From Nitrospira defluvii (GTDB lineage Bacteria > Nitrospirota > Nitrospiria > Nitrospirales > Nitrospiraceae), in NCBI GenBank assembly GCA_016199015.1, contig JACQHN010000527.1:1-5526 (forward strand): DNA of 5,526 bases. The letters run 5' to 3'. Positions 1 through 5,526 of the stretch are shown here, piece by piece (the stretch's first letter is position 1; each line of letters starts with the position of its first letter). Below the pieces are notes generated by a model. That model saw only the letters and a program-made list of their open reading frames with translations. It had not been told where the DNA came from and made no database searches. Position numbers and translations under genes: made by a program.

Positions 1-428
1 GCCGTCAACCCCAGGCGCGCCAGCAGCGCGCCGACCGAGGCGAGACTCAAGCTGACGTCGAATTTCATGGCCACCAATTCGCGCACGATCTGTCGTGTCC
101 ACAACCCGAAATCAAACCCATATTGCATCGGGTTCTTGCCGTTGATCCAACGAAAGACCTGCCGCTCTTGCACGGGTGTGAGCTTGCGCGGACGCCCGGT
201 CCCTTTGCGCGCGGCCAGCGCTTTGATCCCCCTGCCACGGCTCGACGCTTGCCGCAGCCACTTGTAGATCGTGGTCCGACAGAAACCGTAACTGGCGATC
301 ACCGCCCCCGGGGCCTGCCCCTCACGCACCCGCTCCACCGCCATCCTGCGGATTTCCTCCAGCGTGCGGTGATCCAGTGTTCGGCCGTCTCTGCGCATGC
401 GCCGCAGTGTAGCACGAAATGACGCCAT
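1..428 (-). CDS. IS630-family transposase, N-terminal part (gene continues past the left edge)
   Basis: Read on the minus strand from the ATG at 428-426, the frame stays open for 142 codons to the window edge. Residues about 20-61 look like a homeodomain-type helix-turn-helix, with the second helix around FCRTTIYKWLRQA (49-61). A basic linker with GRPRKLTP (78-85) follows. Residues about 84-142 match the winged-helix region of IS630-type transposases, including the typical stretch QYGFDFGLWT (102-111) and a final LLARLGLT. The family cuts and joins DNA at TA targets with a C-terminal DDE catalytic domain, which here lies outside the window, so integrity cannot be judged. An in-frame ATG at 398-396 is an alternative start. 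The longer start has only a weak AGG about six bases upstream. The family assignment rests on motif recognition and is strong; the exact IS name is unknown. Confidence 0.85.
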   Translation of the reverse strand, partial: MASFRATLRRMRRDGRTLDHRTLEEIRRMAVERVREGQAPGAVIASYGFCRTTIYKWLRQASSRGRGIKALAARKGTGRPRKLTPVQERQVFRWINGKNPMQYGFDFGLWTRQIVRELVAMKFDVSLSLASVGALLARLGLT

Positions 429-440
429 GTGTAGCCTATA

Positions 441-461
441 TTACTGACTTATCAGTAAGTA
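441..461. repeat. Palindrome in the IS-side intergenic region (possible IS end or operator)
   Basis: TTACTGA (441-447) and TCAGTAA (452-458) form a perfect 7-bp inverted repeat with a 4-base loop. The same stretch also reads as a broader imperfect dyad over 442-461, ACTnACTnATnAGTnAGT, centred at 451.5, with 16 of 20 positions symmetric. It lies 13 bases upstream of the transposase ATG. It could be part of the IS terminal inverted repeat or a binding site for the transposase. It is not followed by a T-run, so it does not look like a terminator. With only one end of the IS in view, the IS boundary cannot be set. Confidence 0.5.
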
Positions 462-508
462 CGACATAGTGATCAACCCATACCAAAGGCATAAGTTGGT
501 GCATTACA

Positions 509-514
509 TATAAT
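509..514 (+). promoter_or_regulatory. Candidate -10 box (TATAAT) for the giant surface-protein gene
   Basis: A perfect TATAAT lies in the AT-rich gap, 9 bases before the first possible ATG at 524. At 17-bp spacing the -35 position (486-491, AAGGCA) does not resemble TTGACA, so the promoter would need an activator or another sigma context. Transcription from this box would begin near 521, leaving almost no leader before ATG 524 and only a few bases before ATG 527. Confidence 0.4.
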
Positions 515-517
515 ATT

Positions 518-522
518 GAGGG
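518..522 (+). promoter_or_regulatory. Weak ribosome-binding site (GAGGG) bearing on the start choice
   Basis: GAGGG sits 1 base before ATG 524, 4 bases before ATG 527 and 16 bases before ATG 539. The spacing fits ATG 527 best. If the TATAAT at 509-514 is the real promoter, this site lies at the very 5' end of the mRNA and could hardly act as a normal Shine-Dalgarno sequence. Confidence 0.35.
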
Positions 523-523
523 A

Positions 524-3500
524 ATGATGCCTGACGCGATGTTCTTCACGAAGCTGCGAGTGATGCTGTGTGGGTGGCGGTGGAAATCGCATCGCCGCGG
601 CTCGTGGCTGAAGGCGCGGCTGCGACGGCTGCGGCAGCAGGTCCACCGGGCGTCGCGCTCGATGACCCTCATGTCCGCGCCGCGGTGCGCCTCGCCCTTC
701 ACGCTCGAACCGTTGGAAGCCCGCGTCCTGCTCGCCGCCGATTTGACCGGTGTGATCCAATCGGCGTCGCTGTCCAATATCGCCCTGCCCACGGATACGG
801 CCACAGTCGGCGTGCAGGTGCAGAACCAAGGTAATCAGCGCGCGAATGCAACCACGCAAGTCGCCGTCTACGCCTCGCCCAATAACACATTTGATGCTGG
901 GGACACACTACTCGGCACGGCCAACACCGCCGCCTTGAACGCAGGCCAATCGCGCAATGTGTCCGTCAATCTCACGATCCCCAATTCATTCACTTCCGGT
1001 AGTTACTTCCTCTTGAGCCGCGTGGACGCCACGAATGTCATAGCCGAAGGGACGGCCGGCGAAGCCAACAACGTCACAGCAAGGTCAGCCCCATTCGAGG
1101 TTGCCTGGAAGTTCGGGACGGTACCGGGGCGTAGTGGGAACACCACATTGACCCTGCGTGACGCGGACGGCACCAATGTCACTTTCAGTCTGACTGGCCC
1201 CGGTCTGGGTGAAGTGATTCGTGACGGCGCCAATTGGGATATGAAGGTGACCGGTACCACGGAAACATCTGCGGTGCAGATAACCACCAATGGTAATGGC
1301 GGCGGCAACAATCGCGTTACCCTCAATGACATCCATGTGTTTGGGCCACTCGGCTCTCTCACGGCTCTTTACACCGACCTGACCGGCACCTTGGCTATCG
1401 ATGGCCCTGTGAAAACACTCATCGACGGCACAAGAGTCATTGCTAGCGGGAGTATCATTCTTAGCAGTGTTCAAGGCGCCACGGTTGCAGTGCCCTCTGT
1501 CGACGTCCTCACGATTCTAAATTCGGTCACCAACGCCCAGTTCTATATCGGCACCACTCTCGGCCAAGACGGCCAGCCCGGTGGCACCGGCGTCAATGGT
1601 GATACCTATGGACTGGGGAGCATCAGATACTTTACAGTCCTCGGGTCCATGACAAGTACTACCGTCCGCGTGGGCGTCAATCCCGTGGACGGTCTCTATG
1701 GGAATGGCAACGATACGCTCATCGGCGGCACCGCCAGCTCCATCGGCAGGATTTTCATCTACGGCTCTCTCAGTGTCGATACCCGCTTCATCGCTGGCTC
1801 CTTCCCGACGCAATACCTCTTGGGTTCGAGTTTCCGGCCGACTGAAGCCGATATCCATTTCGTCAGCAACTTCAGCGGGCCGACACTAAGTGCGGCGCTG
1901 CAGCAGGACACCGGTAACTCGGCCACCGACAAGCTGACGAACAATCCGGCTGTCACCGGGAGCGTCACCGACCCCAATGGCATCGCGACCTTCTTCGCCG
2001 GCTTCGGCACGACGCCCACGTTCAATGTACTCGCCGATCGCCAACCCAATGGTTCCTTCACATTCACGCAGACCCGCTTGGAACAGATCAATGGCGGCGC
2101 CCTTGCCGAAGGCCCGCTGACCTTGACGCTCCGGGCCACCGACACAACTGGTAATGCGACACAGATTGCCCTCTCCTTTACCCTCGACCGCACGGCCCCG
2201 GCCACGCTCACATTCGATTTGGCAGCGGCTTCCGATACCGCGCCGCTCAATGATCAGCAGACGACGAATGCGACGGTCACGCTGGTCGGTCAGAGCGAGG
2301 CCAACGTGCTGGTTGAATTGGTGGCTCTTGGCCTTACGACCACGGCGGATGCAGCCGGTGCATTTAGTTTTTCGAACGTCGCCCTCACGGTGGGCGCCAA
2401 CAGCTTCACCGTGCGCGCGACTGACATTGTGGGTAATCAGCGCAGCGACACGCGCACGATCACCCGGGTGGCAGTCGGCAACAGTGCGCCCATGCTCAAC
2501 CCGATTGGCACCCAGACTGTGAACGAAGGGCAGCAGTTGCTCATCAACGTCAACGCCACCGATCCCGATGGCCCGACGACGTTCTTGTTCTCGTTGGAAA
2601 ATGGTGTGAGTGGGCAGGTGCCGGCTGGAGCCAGCATTGCTGGGGGCACGGGGCAACTCACCTGGACCCCGACCGAAGCGCAAGGCCCTGGGTCCTACAC
2701 CTTCGAGGTGGTCGTGACGGACAGCGGCACCCCGGCGTTGAGTGATCGTGAAACGATCACGGTAACCGTCACCGAAGTGAATCAAGCCCCGACCTTGCAG
2801 GCCATCCCGAATCAGACGGCCACGGCGGGGCAACTCCTCACCTTCACGGCGGTGGGGGCCGATCCTGACATTCCGGCCAATAGTCTGGCCTACAGTCTCG
2901 ATCTCTCGCTGCTCCCACCCGGCTTTGGCACGCTGAATACACCCACGATTGATCCCGTGTCGGGAGTGTTCACCTGGACGCCGGCCGAAGGGCAGGTGGG
3001 GACACATCTGATCAAGGTGCGGGTGTCCGACAATGACGCACAGTCCTTGTTTGCGCAACAGGATGTGTATATCGCTGTGGCAACGAGTAACCAGGCACCT
3101 GTGCTGAATCAGATCGGCAATCAAAGCGTGAGCGAACTCCAGCCGCTGACTTTTACGGCAAGCGCAACGGACACCGATCTTCCCGCCAACAGTTTGACCT
3201 TCAGCCTCACGAATGCGCCAGTCGGAGCGAGCATCGATCCGACCACAGGCGAATTCACCTGGACCCCGACTGAGGTGCAGGGACCCGGCATGTATACATT
3301 TGATGTGGTGGTGAGTGATGGAACGCTGAGCTACAGCGAGACGATGACGGTCGCCGTGGGCGAAGTCAATCGAGCGCCCACGCTACAAGCCATTCCGAAT
3401 AAAACGGTGACCGCAGGCCAAGTGCTCCTTTTCACGACTGTTGGGAGTGACACGGATCTTCCGGCCAATAGCCTGACGTACAGTCTCGAAGGGACCATTC

Positions 3501-5101
3501 CGGCTGGCGCTGCGATCAATCCCACAACCGGCGAATTCACCTGGACACCTACTGTTGGCCAGCTCGGGCCACAGATTCTCACTGTGCGGGTGACGGATAA
3601 CGGTTCGCCGGCTCTTTTTGTTGAACAGGCCGTGGCGATTACCGTCACTCCGGCGGTGGCCGGGGCCCATTGGATCAATCCCTTGGGCGGCGATTGGAAC
3701 GTGGCGTCGAACTGGAGCTCAGGCTCTGTGCCGACGGCTGCCGATGATGTGTTCATTGATATCCCAGGAACCTATACCATCGCACACGGTGTGGGAACAA
3801 CGCAGATAAAGAGTCTGATCTCGGAACATCCGATTATCCTCACGGGTGGCACGTTAGAGGTGGCGGGTGTAGCAGAGATGAATGGGAGTCTGATTACGCT
3901 CGCCGGCGGCACACTACAGAATGCGACGGTGACGGGAAGCGGGATCAACGGTCGAGTGATGGATATCAACGGGACTGGGACAATCGACGGAGTCACTTTG
4001 CAGGGAACCACCTCTCTCTATGTACCAAATGGCGCTGCGCTGACGGTCCTGAATGGGTTGACTTTATCAGGGACTTCTATCGATAGCGGAGCCGTGTTGG
4101 ACATCGGCGGCGGCACGGTCATGCTGAGTGGTCCTCACGCCAGCACGCAAGTCGTGGAAGGAACGTTTGGGACTGTCACTCTCTCTGGATCTGCCTCCAT
4201 GATCACCGCGTCGTTTGGAGTAGGTCTGGAATTTGCTCCAAGTATGAATGTACTTGTCGCCCAAGGCACCATTGGATCGCTCGATAGTGCTACAGCCAAT
4301 CGAGGAACCATTCAAGTCGCAGGGAACGGAGCCTTGGAGGCGTTCAATCTCACCGGTAACTACGGTCGCCTCCAGGTTGGCCAAAACGGAAGTTTGGCGG
4401 TGGTGGACACTGGTCTGAGCATGGGATTTGGAAACAGTAGCGATGGACAATTTGAGGCGCAGGCTGGGTCGGTGCTTAGTTTTTCCCACTTCTTTAATTC
4501 TGGACGCATGTCTATCACTGGACCATCGGGAGTCAACCCGTCCGTCACCCTCACGCTCACGGAACCGGACCCGTTATTCAATAGTGGCGAAATTGAAATT
4601 CTGAGCGATCAGACGTTGGAACTCACCGGCTCTTTGGTGAATCAACCAAGTGGCCGTGTGTCTCTTGGACAGGTTGCCGCGACTGGCGGGAATGGTCGCC
4701 TGCAGGTGAGTGGCGATGTCACGAATGGAGACAGCAACGGCATCTTTATTCGAGATGGGTTGATGACGGTGGGTGGAATTCTGACGAACGAGGCTGAAAT
4801 GGACCTTGGCACGGGCCTCGTGCAGGTGACCGGTGATTACATTCAAACCGACACTGGCACGCTCCATACTACTCCCGCAAGCCTTACCGATTTCGGCCGC
4901 TTAGACATTTCTGGCGTGGCCATCCTTTCCGGCAATTTTGGACCTACGGTTGGCGGATCGTTTACCGTCGGAGATCGATATCAATTCATGACCTTTGCCG
5001 GCGGACGACAGGGCTTTTTTACATCCGTCGTAATTCCGCTTGGCTTCGGAGTAGATGACACTGACCTCAACGACTTGGAATTAGTTGTTGTGGGCGGCTA
5101 A
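524..5101 (+). CDS. Giant LEPR-XLL surface protein with CARDB, Ig-like, cadherin-like and beta-helix regions
   Basis: This 1525-residue protein is probably exported and works as an adhesin or extracellular matrix/filament protein; no enzyme motif is visible. Residues 10-46 are strongly basic. The LEPR-XLL-type sorting motif follows as LEPLEARVLL (61-70). Residues 73-194 resemble a CARDB adhesion domain. Residues 196-440 are Gly/Thr-rich beta strands of the kind common in LEPR-XLL proteins. Two Ig-like domains follow (about 443-557 and 558-649), with the typical DTGNSATD (462-469) and RATDTTGN / RATDIVGN. Four He_PIG/cadherin-like repeats span 655-1042, each with a W in a G-x-(F/L)-TWTP motif. 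Residues 1046-1525 begin with a GGDWNVASNW motif and resemble a beta-helix, closing with GDYIQTDTGTL (1437-1447) and GDRYQFMTF (1483-1491). Cysteines occur only at 16 and 55, as expected for an extracellular protein. No classical signal peptide, LPXTG, PEP-CTERM or RTX array is seen. The start is uncertain: ATG 524, 527, 539, 563 and 662 are all in frame. The domain calls are from recognition; the function is inferred. Confidence 0.9.
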   Translation: MMPDAMFFTKLRVMLCGWRWKSHRRGSWLKARLRRLRQQVHRASRSMTLMSAPRCASPFTLEPLEARVLLAADLTGVIQSASLSNIALPTDTATVGVQVQNQGNQRANATTQVAVYASPNNTFDAGDTLLGTANTAALNAGQSRNVSVNLTIPNSFTSGSYFLLSRVDATNVIAEGTAGEANNVTARSAPFEVAWKFGTVPGRSGNTTLTLRDADGTNVTFSLTGPGLGEVIRDGANWDMKVTGTTETSAVQITTNGNGGGNNRVTLNDIHVFGPLGSLTALYTDLTGTLAIDGPVKTLIDGTRVIASGSIILSSVQGATVAVPSVDVLTILNSVTNAQFYIGTTLGQDGQPGGTGVNGDTYGLGSIRYFTVLGSMTSTTVRVGVNPVDGLYGNGNDTLIGGTASSIGRIFIYGSLSVDTRFIAGSFPTQYLLGSSFRPTEADIHFVSNFSGPTLSAALQQDTGNSATDKLTNNPAVTGSVTDPNGIATFFAGFGTTPTFNVLADRQPNGSFTFTQTRLEQINGGALAEGPLTLTLRATDTTGNATQIALSFTLDRTAPATLTFDLAAASDTAPLNDQQTTNATVTLVGQSEANVLVELVALGLTTTADAAGAFSFSNVALTVGANSFTVRATDIVGNQRSDTRTITRVAVGNSAPMLNPIGTQTVNEGQQLLINVNATDPDGPTTFLFSLENGVSGQVPAGASIAGGTGQLTWTPTEAQGPGSYTFEVVVTDSGTPALSDRETITVTVTEVNQAPTLQAIPNQTATAGQLLTFTAVGADPDIPANSLAYSLDLSLLPPGFGTLNTPTIDPVSGVFTWTPAEGQVGTHLIKVRVSDNDAQSLFAQQDVYIAVATSNQAPVLNQIGNQSVSELQPLTFTASATDTDLPANSLTFSLTNAPVGASIDPTTGEFTWTPTEVQGPGMYTFDVVVSDGTLSYSETMTVAVGEVNRAPTLQAIPNKTVTAGQVLLFTTVGSDTDLPANSLTYSLEGTIPAGAAINPTTGEFTWTPTVGQLGPQILTVRVTDNGSPALFVEQAVAITVTPAVAGAHWINPLGGDWNVASNWSSGSVPTAADDVFIDIPGTYTIAHGVGTTQIKSLISEHPIILTGGTLEVAGVAEMNGSLITLAGGTLQNATVTGSGINGRVMDINGTGTIDGVTLQGTTSLYVPNGAALTVLNGLTLSGTSIDSGAVLDIGGGTVMLSGPHASTQVVEGTFGTVTLSGSASMITASFGVGLEFAPSMNVLVAQGTIGSLDSATANRGTIQVAGNGALEAFNLTGNYGRLQVGQNGSLAVVDTGLSMGFGNSSDGQFEAQAGSVLSFSHFFNSGRMSITGPSGVNPSVTLTLTEPDPLFNSGEIEILSDQTLELTGSLVNQPSGRVSLGQVAATGGNGRLQVSGDVTNGDSNGIFIRDGLMTVGGILTNEAEMDLGTGLVQVTGDYIQTDTGTLHTTPASLTDFGRLDISGVAILSGNFGPTVGGSFTVGDRYQFMTFAGGRQGFFTSVVIPLGFGVDDTDLNDLELVVVGG
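713..733 (+). other. LEPR-XLL-type motif, variant LEARVLL
   Basis: Residues 64-70 of the giant protein read LEARVLL, directly after LEP (61-63). The family consensus is LEPRxLL, so the proline is replaced by alanine while L, E, R, L and L are kept. In known proteins this motif lies near the N-terminus of very large secreted or surface proteins and is thought to mark them for sorting. Here it follows a basic stretch and directly precedes the first folded domain, which is the expected placement. Confidence 0.8.
2486..3649 (+). repeat. Four tandem He_PIG/cadherin-like repeats in an A-B-A-B pattern
   Basis: The repeats cover residues 655-748, 755-852, 857-946 and 951-1042 of the giant protein. 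Their tryptophans are at 714, 818, 913 and 1007. Repeats 1 and 3 share TWTPTE-x-QGPG-x-YTF. Repeats 2 and 4 share APTLQAIPN and a T-x-TAGQ motif. Acidic motifs such as ADPDIPANSL (779-788) and TDTDLPANSL (882-891), here and in repeat 4, suggest calcium-binding inter-domain linkers. The DNA repeats too: TTCCGGCCAATAG occurs at 2871-2883 and 3459-3471, exactly 196 codons apart, and GGCGAATTCACCTGGAC appears in repeats 3 and 4. This indicates growth by duplication of a two-domain unit. Confidence 0.8.
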
Positions 5102-5119
5102 CAGTCCGACAAAAAGCAC

Positions 5120-5126
5120 GGAAGGG
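5120..5126 (+). promoter_or_regulatory. Ribosome-binding site of the broken DUF3467 gene
   Basis: GGAAGGG lies 5 bases before the ATG at 5132. It is a better Shine-Dalgarno match than the one before the giant gene, and it marks 5132 as the former start of the degenerate gene. The reading frame after it stops after 11 codons. Confidence 0.55.
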
Positions 5127-5131
5127 TTGTC

Positions 5132-5299
5132 ATGCCCGATCAGAGCCGCACCAGCAGAAGCCAATAGAGGGGAAGCCTGCCACAATTAGGTGGACGCGAG
5201 CGCGATGCGAGCGCGATCAAGAATGCCTACGCGAACGTCTGTAATGTGTGGCGTCCGCAGGAGGAAGTGGTGCTCACGCTGACGAGCCTGGGGACATGA
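5132..5299 (+). pseudogene. Degenerate DUF3467-type gene (broken paralogue of the next gene)
   Basis: From ATG 5132 the frame reads 11 codons, hits TAG at 5165-5167, then stays open in the same frame to TGA 5297-5299. The second part contains DASAIKNAYANVCNV followed by RPQEEVVLTL. This aligns with the next gene (DSSGMASSYANTCHV, then STKEEVILNF) with the same spacing from the Asp to YAN and from YAN to EEV. After EEVVLTL the sequence does not continue like the intact copy and ends within six codons, so the C-terminal half is missing. No ATG, GTG or TTG start lies in frame between the amber codon and the conserved core. An 11-bp tandem duplication lies just before the core. The gene starts 30 bases after the giant gene, on the same strand. 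It could be read through an amber suppressor or programmed event, but decay is more likely. Confidence 0.65.
5196..5217 (+). repeat. Perfect 11-bp tandem duplication in the degenerate DUF3467 gene
   Basis: GCGAGCGCGAT occurs twice head-to-tail (5196-5206 and 5207-5217). Eleven bases is not a multiple of three, so the duplication shifts the frame. With one copy removed, the codons before the conserved core read V-D-A-S-A-I-K-N-A-YAN, which mirrors L-D-S-S-G-M-A-S-S-YAN of the intact gene. In that frame a TAG (5187-5189) lies just upstream, so removing the duplication alone would not repair the gene. Confidence 0.75.
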
Positions 5300-5313
5300 A
5301 GTCGGATACGAGC

Positions 5314-5320
5314 GGGAGGG
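5314..5320 (+). promoter_or_regulatory. Ribosome-binding site of the intact DUF3467 gene
   Basis: GGGAGGG ends 4 bases before the ATG at 5325 and is a strong purine-rich Shine-Dalgarno match. It supports 5325 as the start. Confidence 0.65.
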
Positions 5321-5324
5321 ACTG

Positions 5325-5526
5325 ATGACGGATGCACGAGACAGCGGTGGCGAGCCAGCGAAGGCGCAAGCGGAGCAGCGCCGGATTCATCTCGATAGCA
5401 GCGGCATGGCGAGTTCCTACGCGAACACCTGCCATGTGGCGAGCACGAAAGAAGAGGTCATTCTCAACTTCGGACTGAATCAATCCTGGGAGCAAAGCCA
5501 GCAGGACCTCCGCGTCCAGTTGACCA
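5325..5526 (+). CDS. DUF3467 domain protein, N-terminal part (continues past the right edge)
   Basis: The frame is open from ATG 5325 for 67 codons to the window end. A polar, Gln/Glu-rich leader (residues 1-19) is followed by RIHLDSSGMASSYAN (20-34), then HVASTKEEVILNFGLN (37-52). The conserved YAN, EEV-(I/V)-L and FG elements are the hallmarks of DUF3467, a family of roughly 100-residue proteins of unknown function in bacteria and archaea. There is no signal peptide or membrane segment, so it should act in the cytosol. It lies 25 bases after the degenerate copy and on the same strand as the giant gene, without a visible terminator between, so co-transcription is likely. The C-terminal part cannot be seen. 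The family call is from motif recognition and is fairly strong; no function can be given. Confidence 0.8.
   Translation, partial: MTDARDSGGEPAKAQAEQRRIHLDSSGMASSYANTCHVASTKEEVILNFGLNQSWEQSQQDLRVQLT

Noticed and set aside
67..422. Plus-strand open frames at 67-267 and 123-422
   Set aside because: They are shadows of the minus-strand transposase frame, whose protein shows clear IS630 motifs.
441..461. Palindrome as a CRISPR or toxin-antitoxin operator
   Set aside because: It is a single short dyad without spaced copies, and no small regulator gene is adjacent. A place at the IS end is simpler.
1700..1729. RTX-like calcium-binding nonapeptide (GNGNDTLIGG, residues 393-402 of the giant protein)
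   Set aside because: It is a single copy without the tandem array needed for an RTX beta-roll, and it sits in the middle of the protein rather than near the C-terminus.
1886..3124. 412-codon open frame on the minus strand, antisense to the giant gene
   Set aside because: It lies wholly opposite a well-supported coding region. Its repeated motifs simply mirror the sense-strand Ig-like repeats, and it shows no recognisable domain or good ribosome-binding site.
5102..5131. Possible terminator after the giant gene
   Set aside because: No stem-loop followed by a T-run is visible; the short gap holds the ribosome-binding site of the next gene, in keeping with one transcript.
5274..5495. 73-codon minus-strand frame at the right end
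   Set aside because: It overlaps the DUF3467 gene antisense and has no recognisable protein features.

Overview
The window holds one very large secreted or cell-surface protein gene. To its left is the 5' part of an insertion-sequence transposase, and to its right are two small DUF3467-type genes, one of them broken. Base composition is moderately GC-rich. Two 60-base samples counted by hand give 36/60 G+C at 2281-2340 and 29/60 at 4201-4260. A giant LEPR-XLL protein built of CARDB, Ig-like and cadherin-like modules suggests an environmental bacterium with a Gram-negative-type envelope. Nitrospirota, Planctomycetota and some Proteobacteria carry such proteins. No marker here fixes the taxon, so this placement is an inference.

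Layout. Positions 1-428 (minus strand) encode the N-terminal 142 residues of an IS630-family transposase, which runs off the left edge. Positions 429-523 are an AT-rich divergent intergenic region. It contains an almost symmetric palindrome (441-461), probably near the IS end, and a perfect TATAAT (509-514). Positions 524-5101 (plus strand) encode a 1525-residue protein. Its order is: basic N-terminus, LEPR-XLL-type motif, CARDB-like domain, beta-rich region, two Ig-like domains, four He_PIG/cadherin-like repeats in an A-B-A-B pattern, and a C-terminal beta-helix-like region. Positions 5132-5299 hold a degenerate DUF3467 gene with a good ribosome-binding site, an early amber codon and an 11-bp tandem duplication. 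Positions 5325-5526 are the start of an intact DUF3467 gene that runs off the right edge.

How the parts may work together. The giant gene and the two DUF3467 copies point the same way with gaps of about 30 and 25 bases. No terminator is visible between them, so they look like one transcription unit. The giant protein is probably exported and acts as an adhesin or surface layer/filament component. The cytosolic-looking DUF3467 protein has no known function; a link to the giant protein is only a hypothesis from gene order. The IS element points away from the operon and may have brought or altered sequence just upstream of its promoter.
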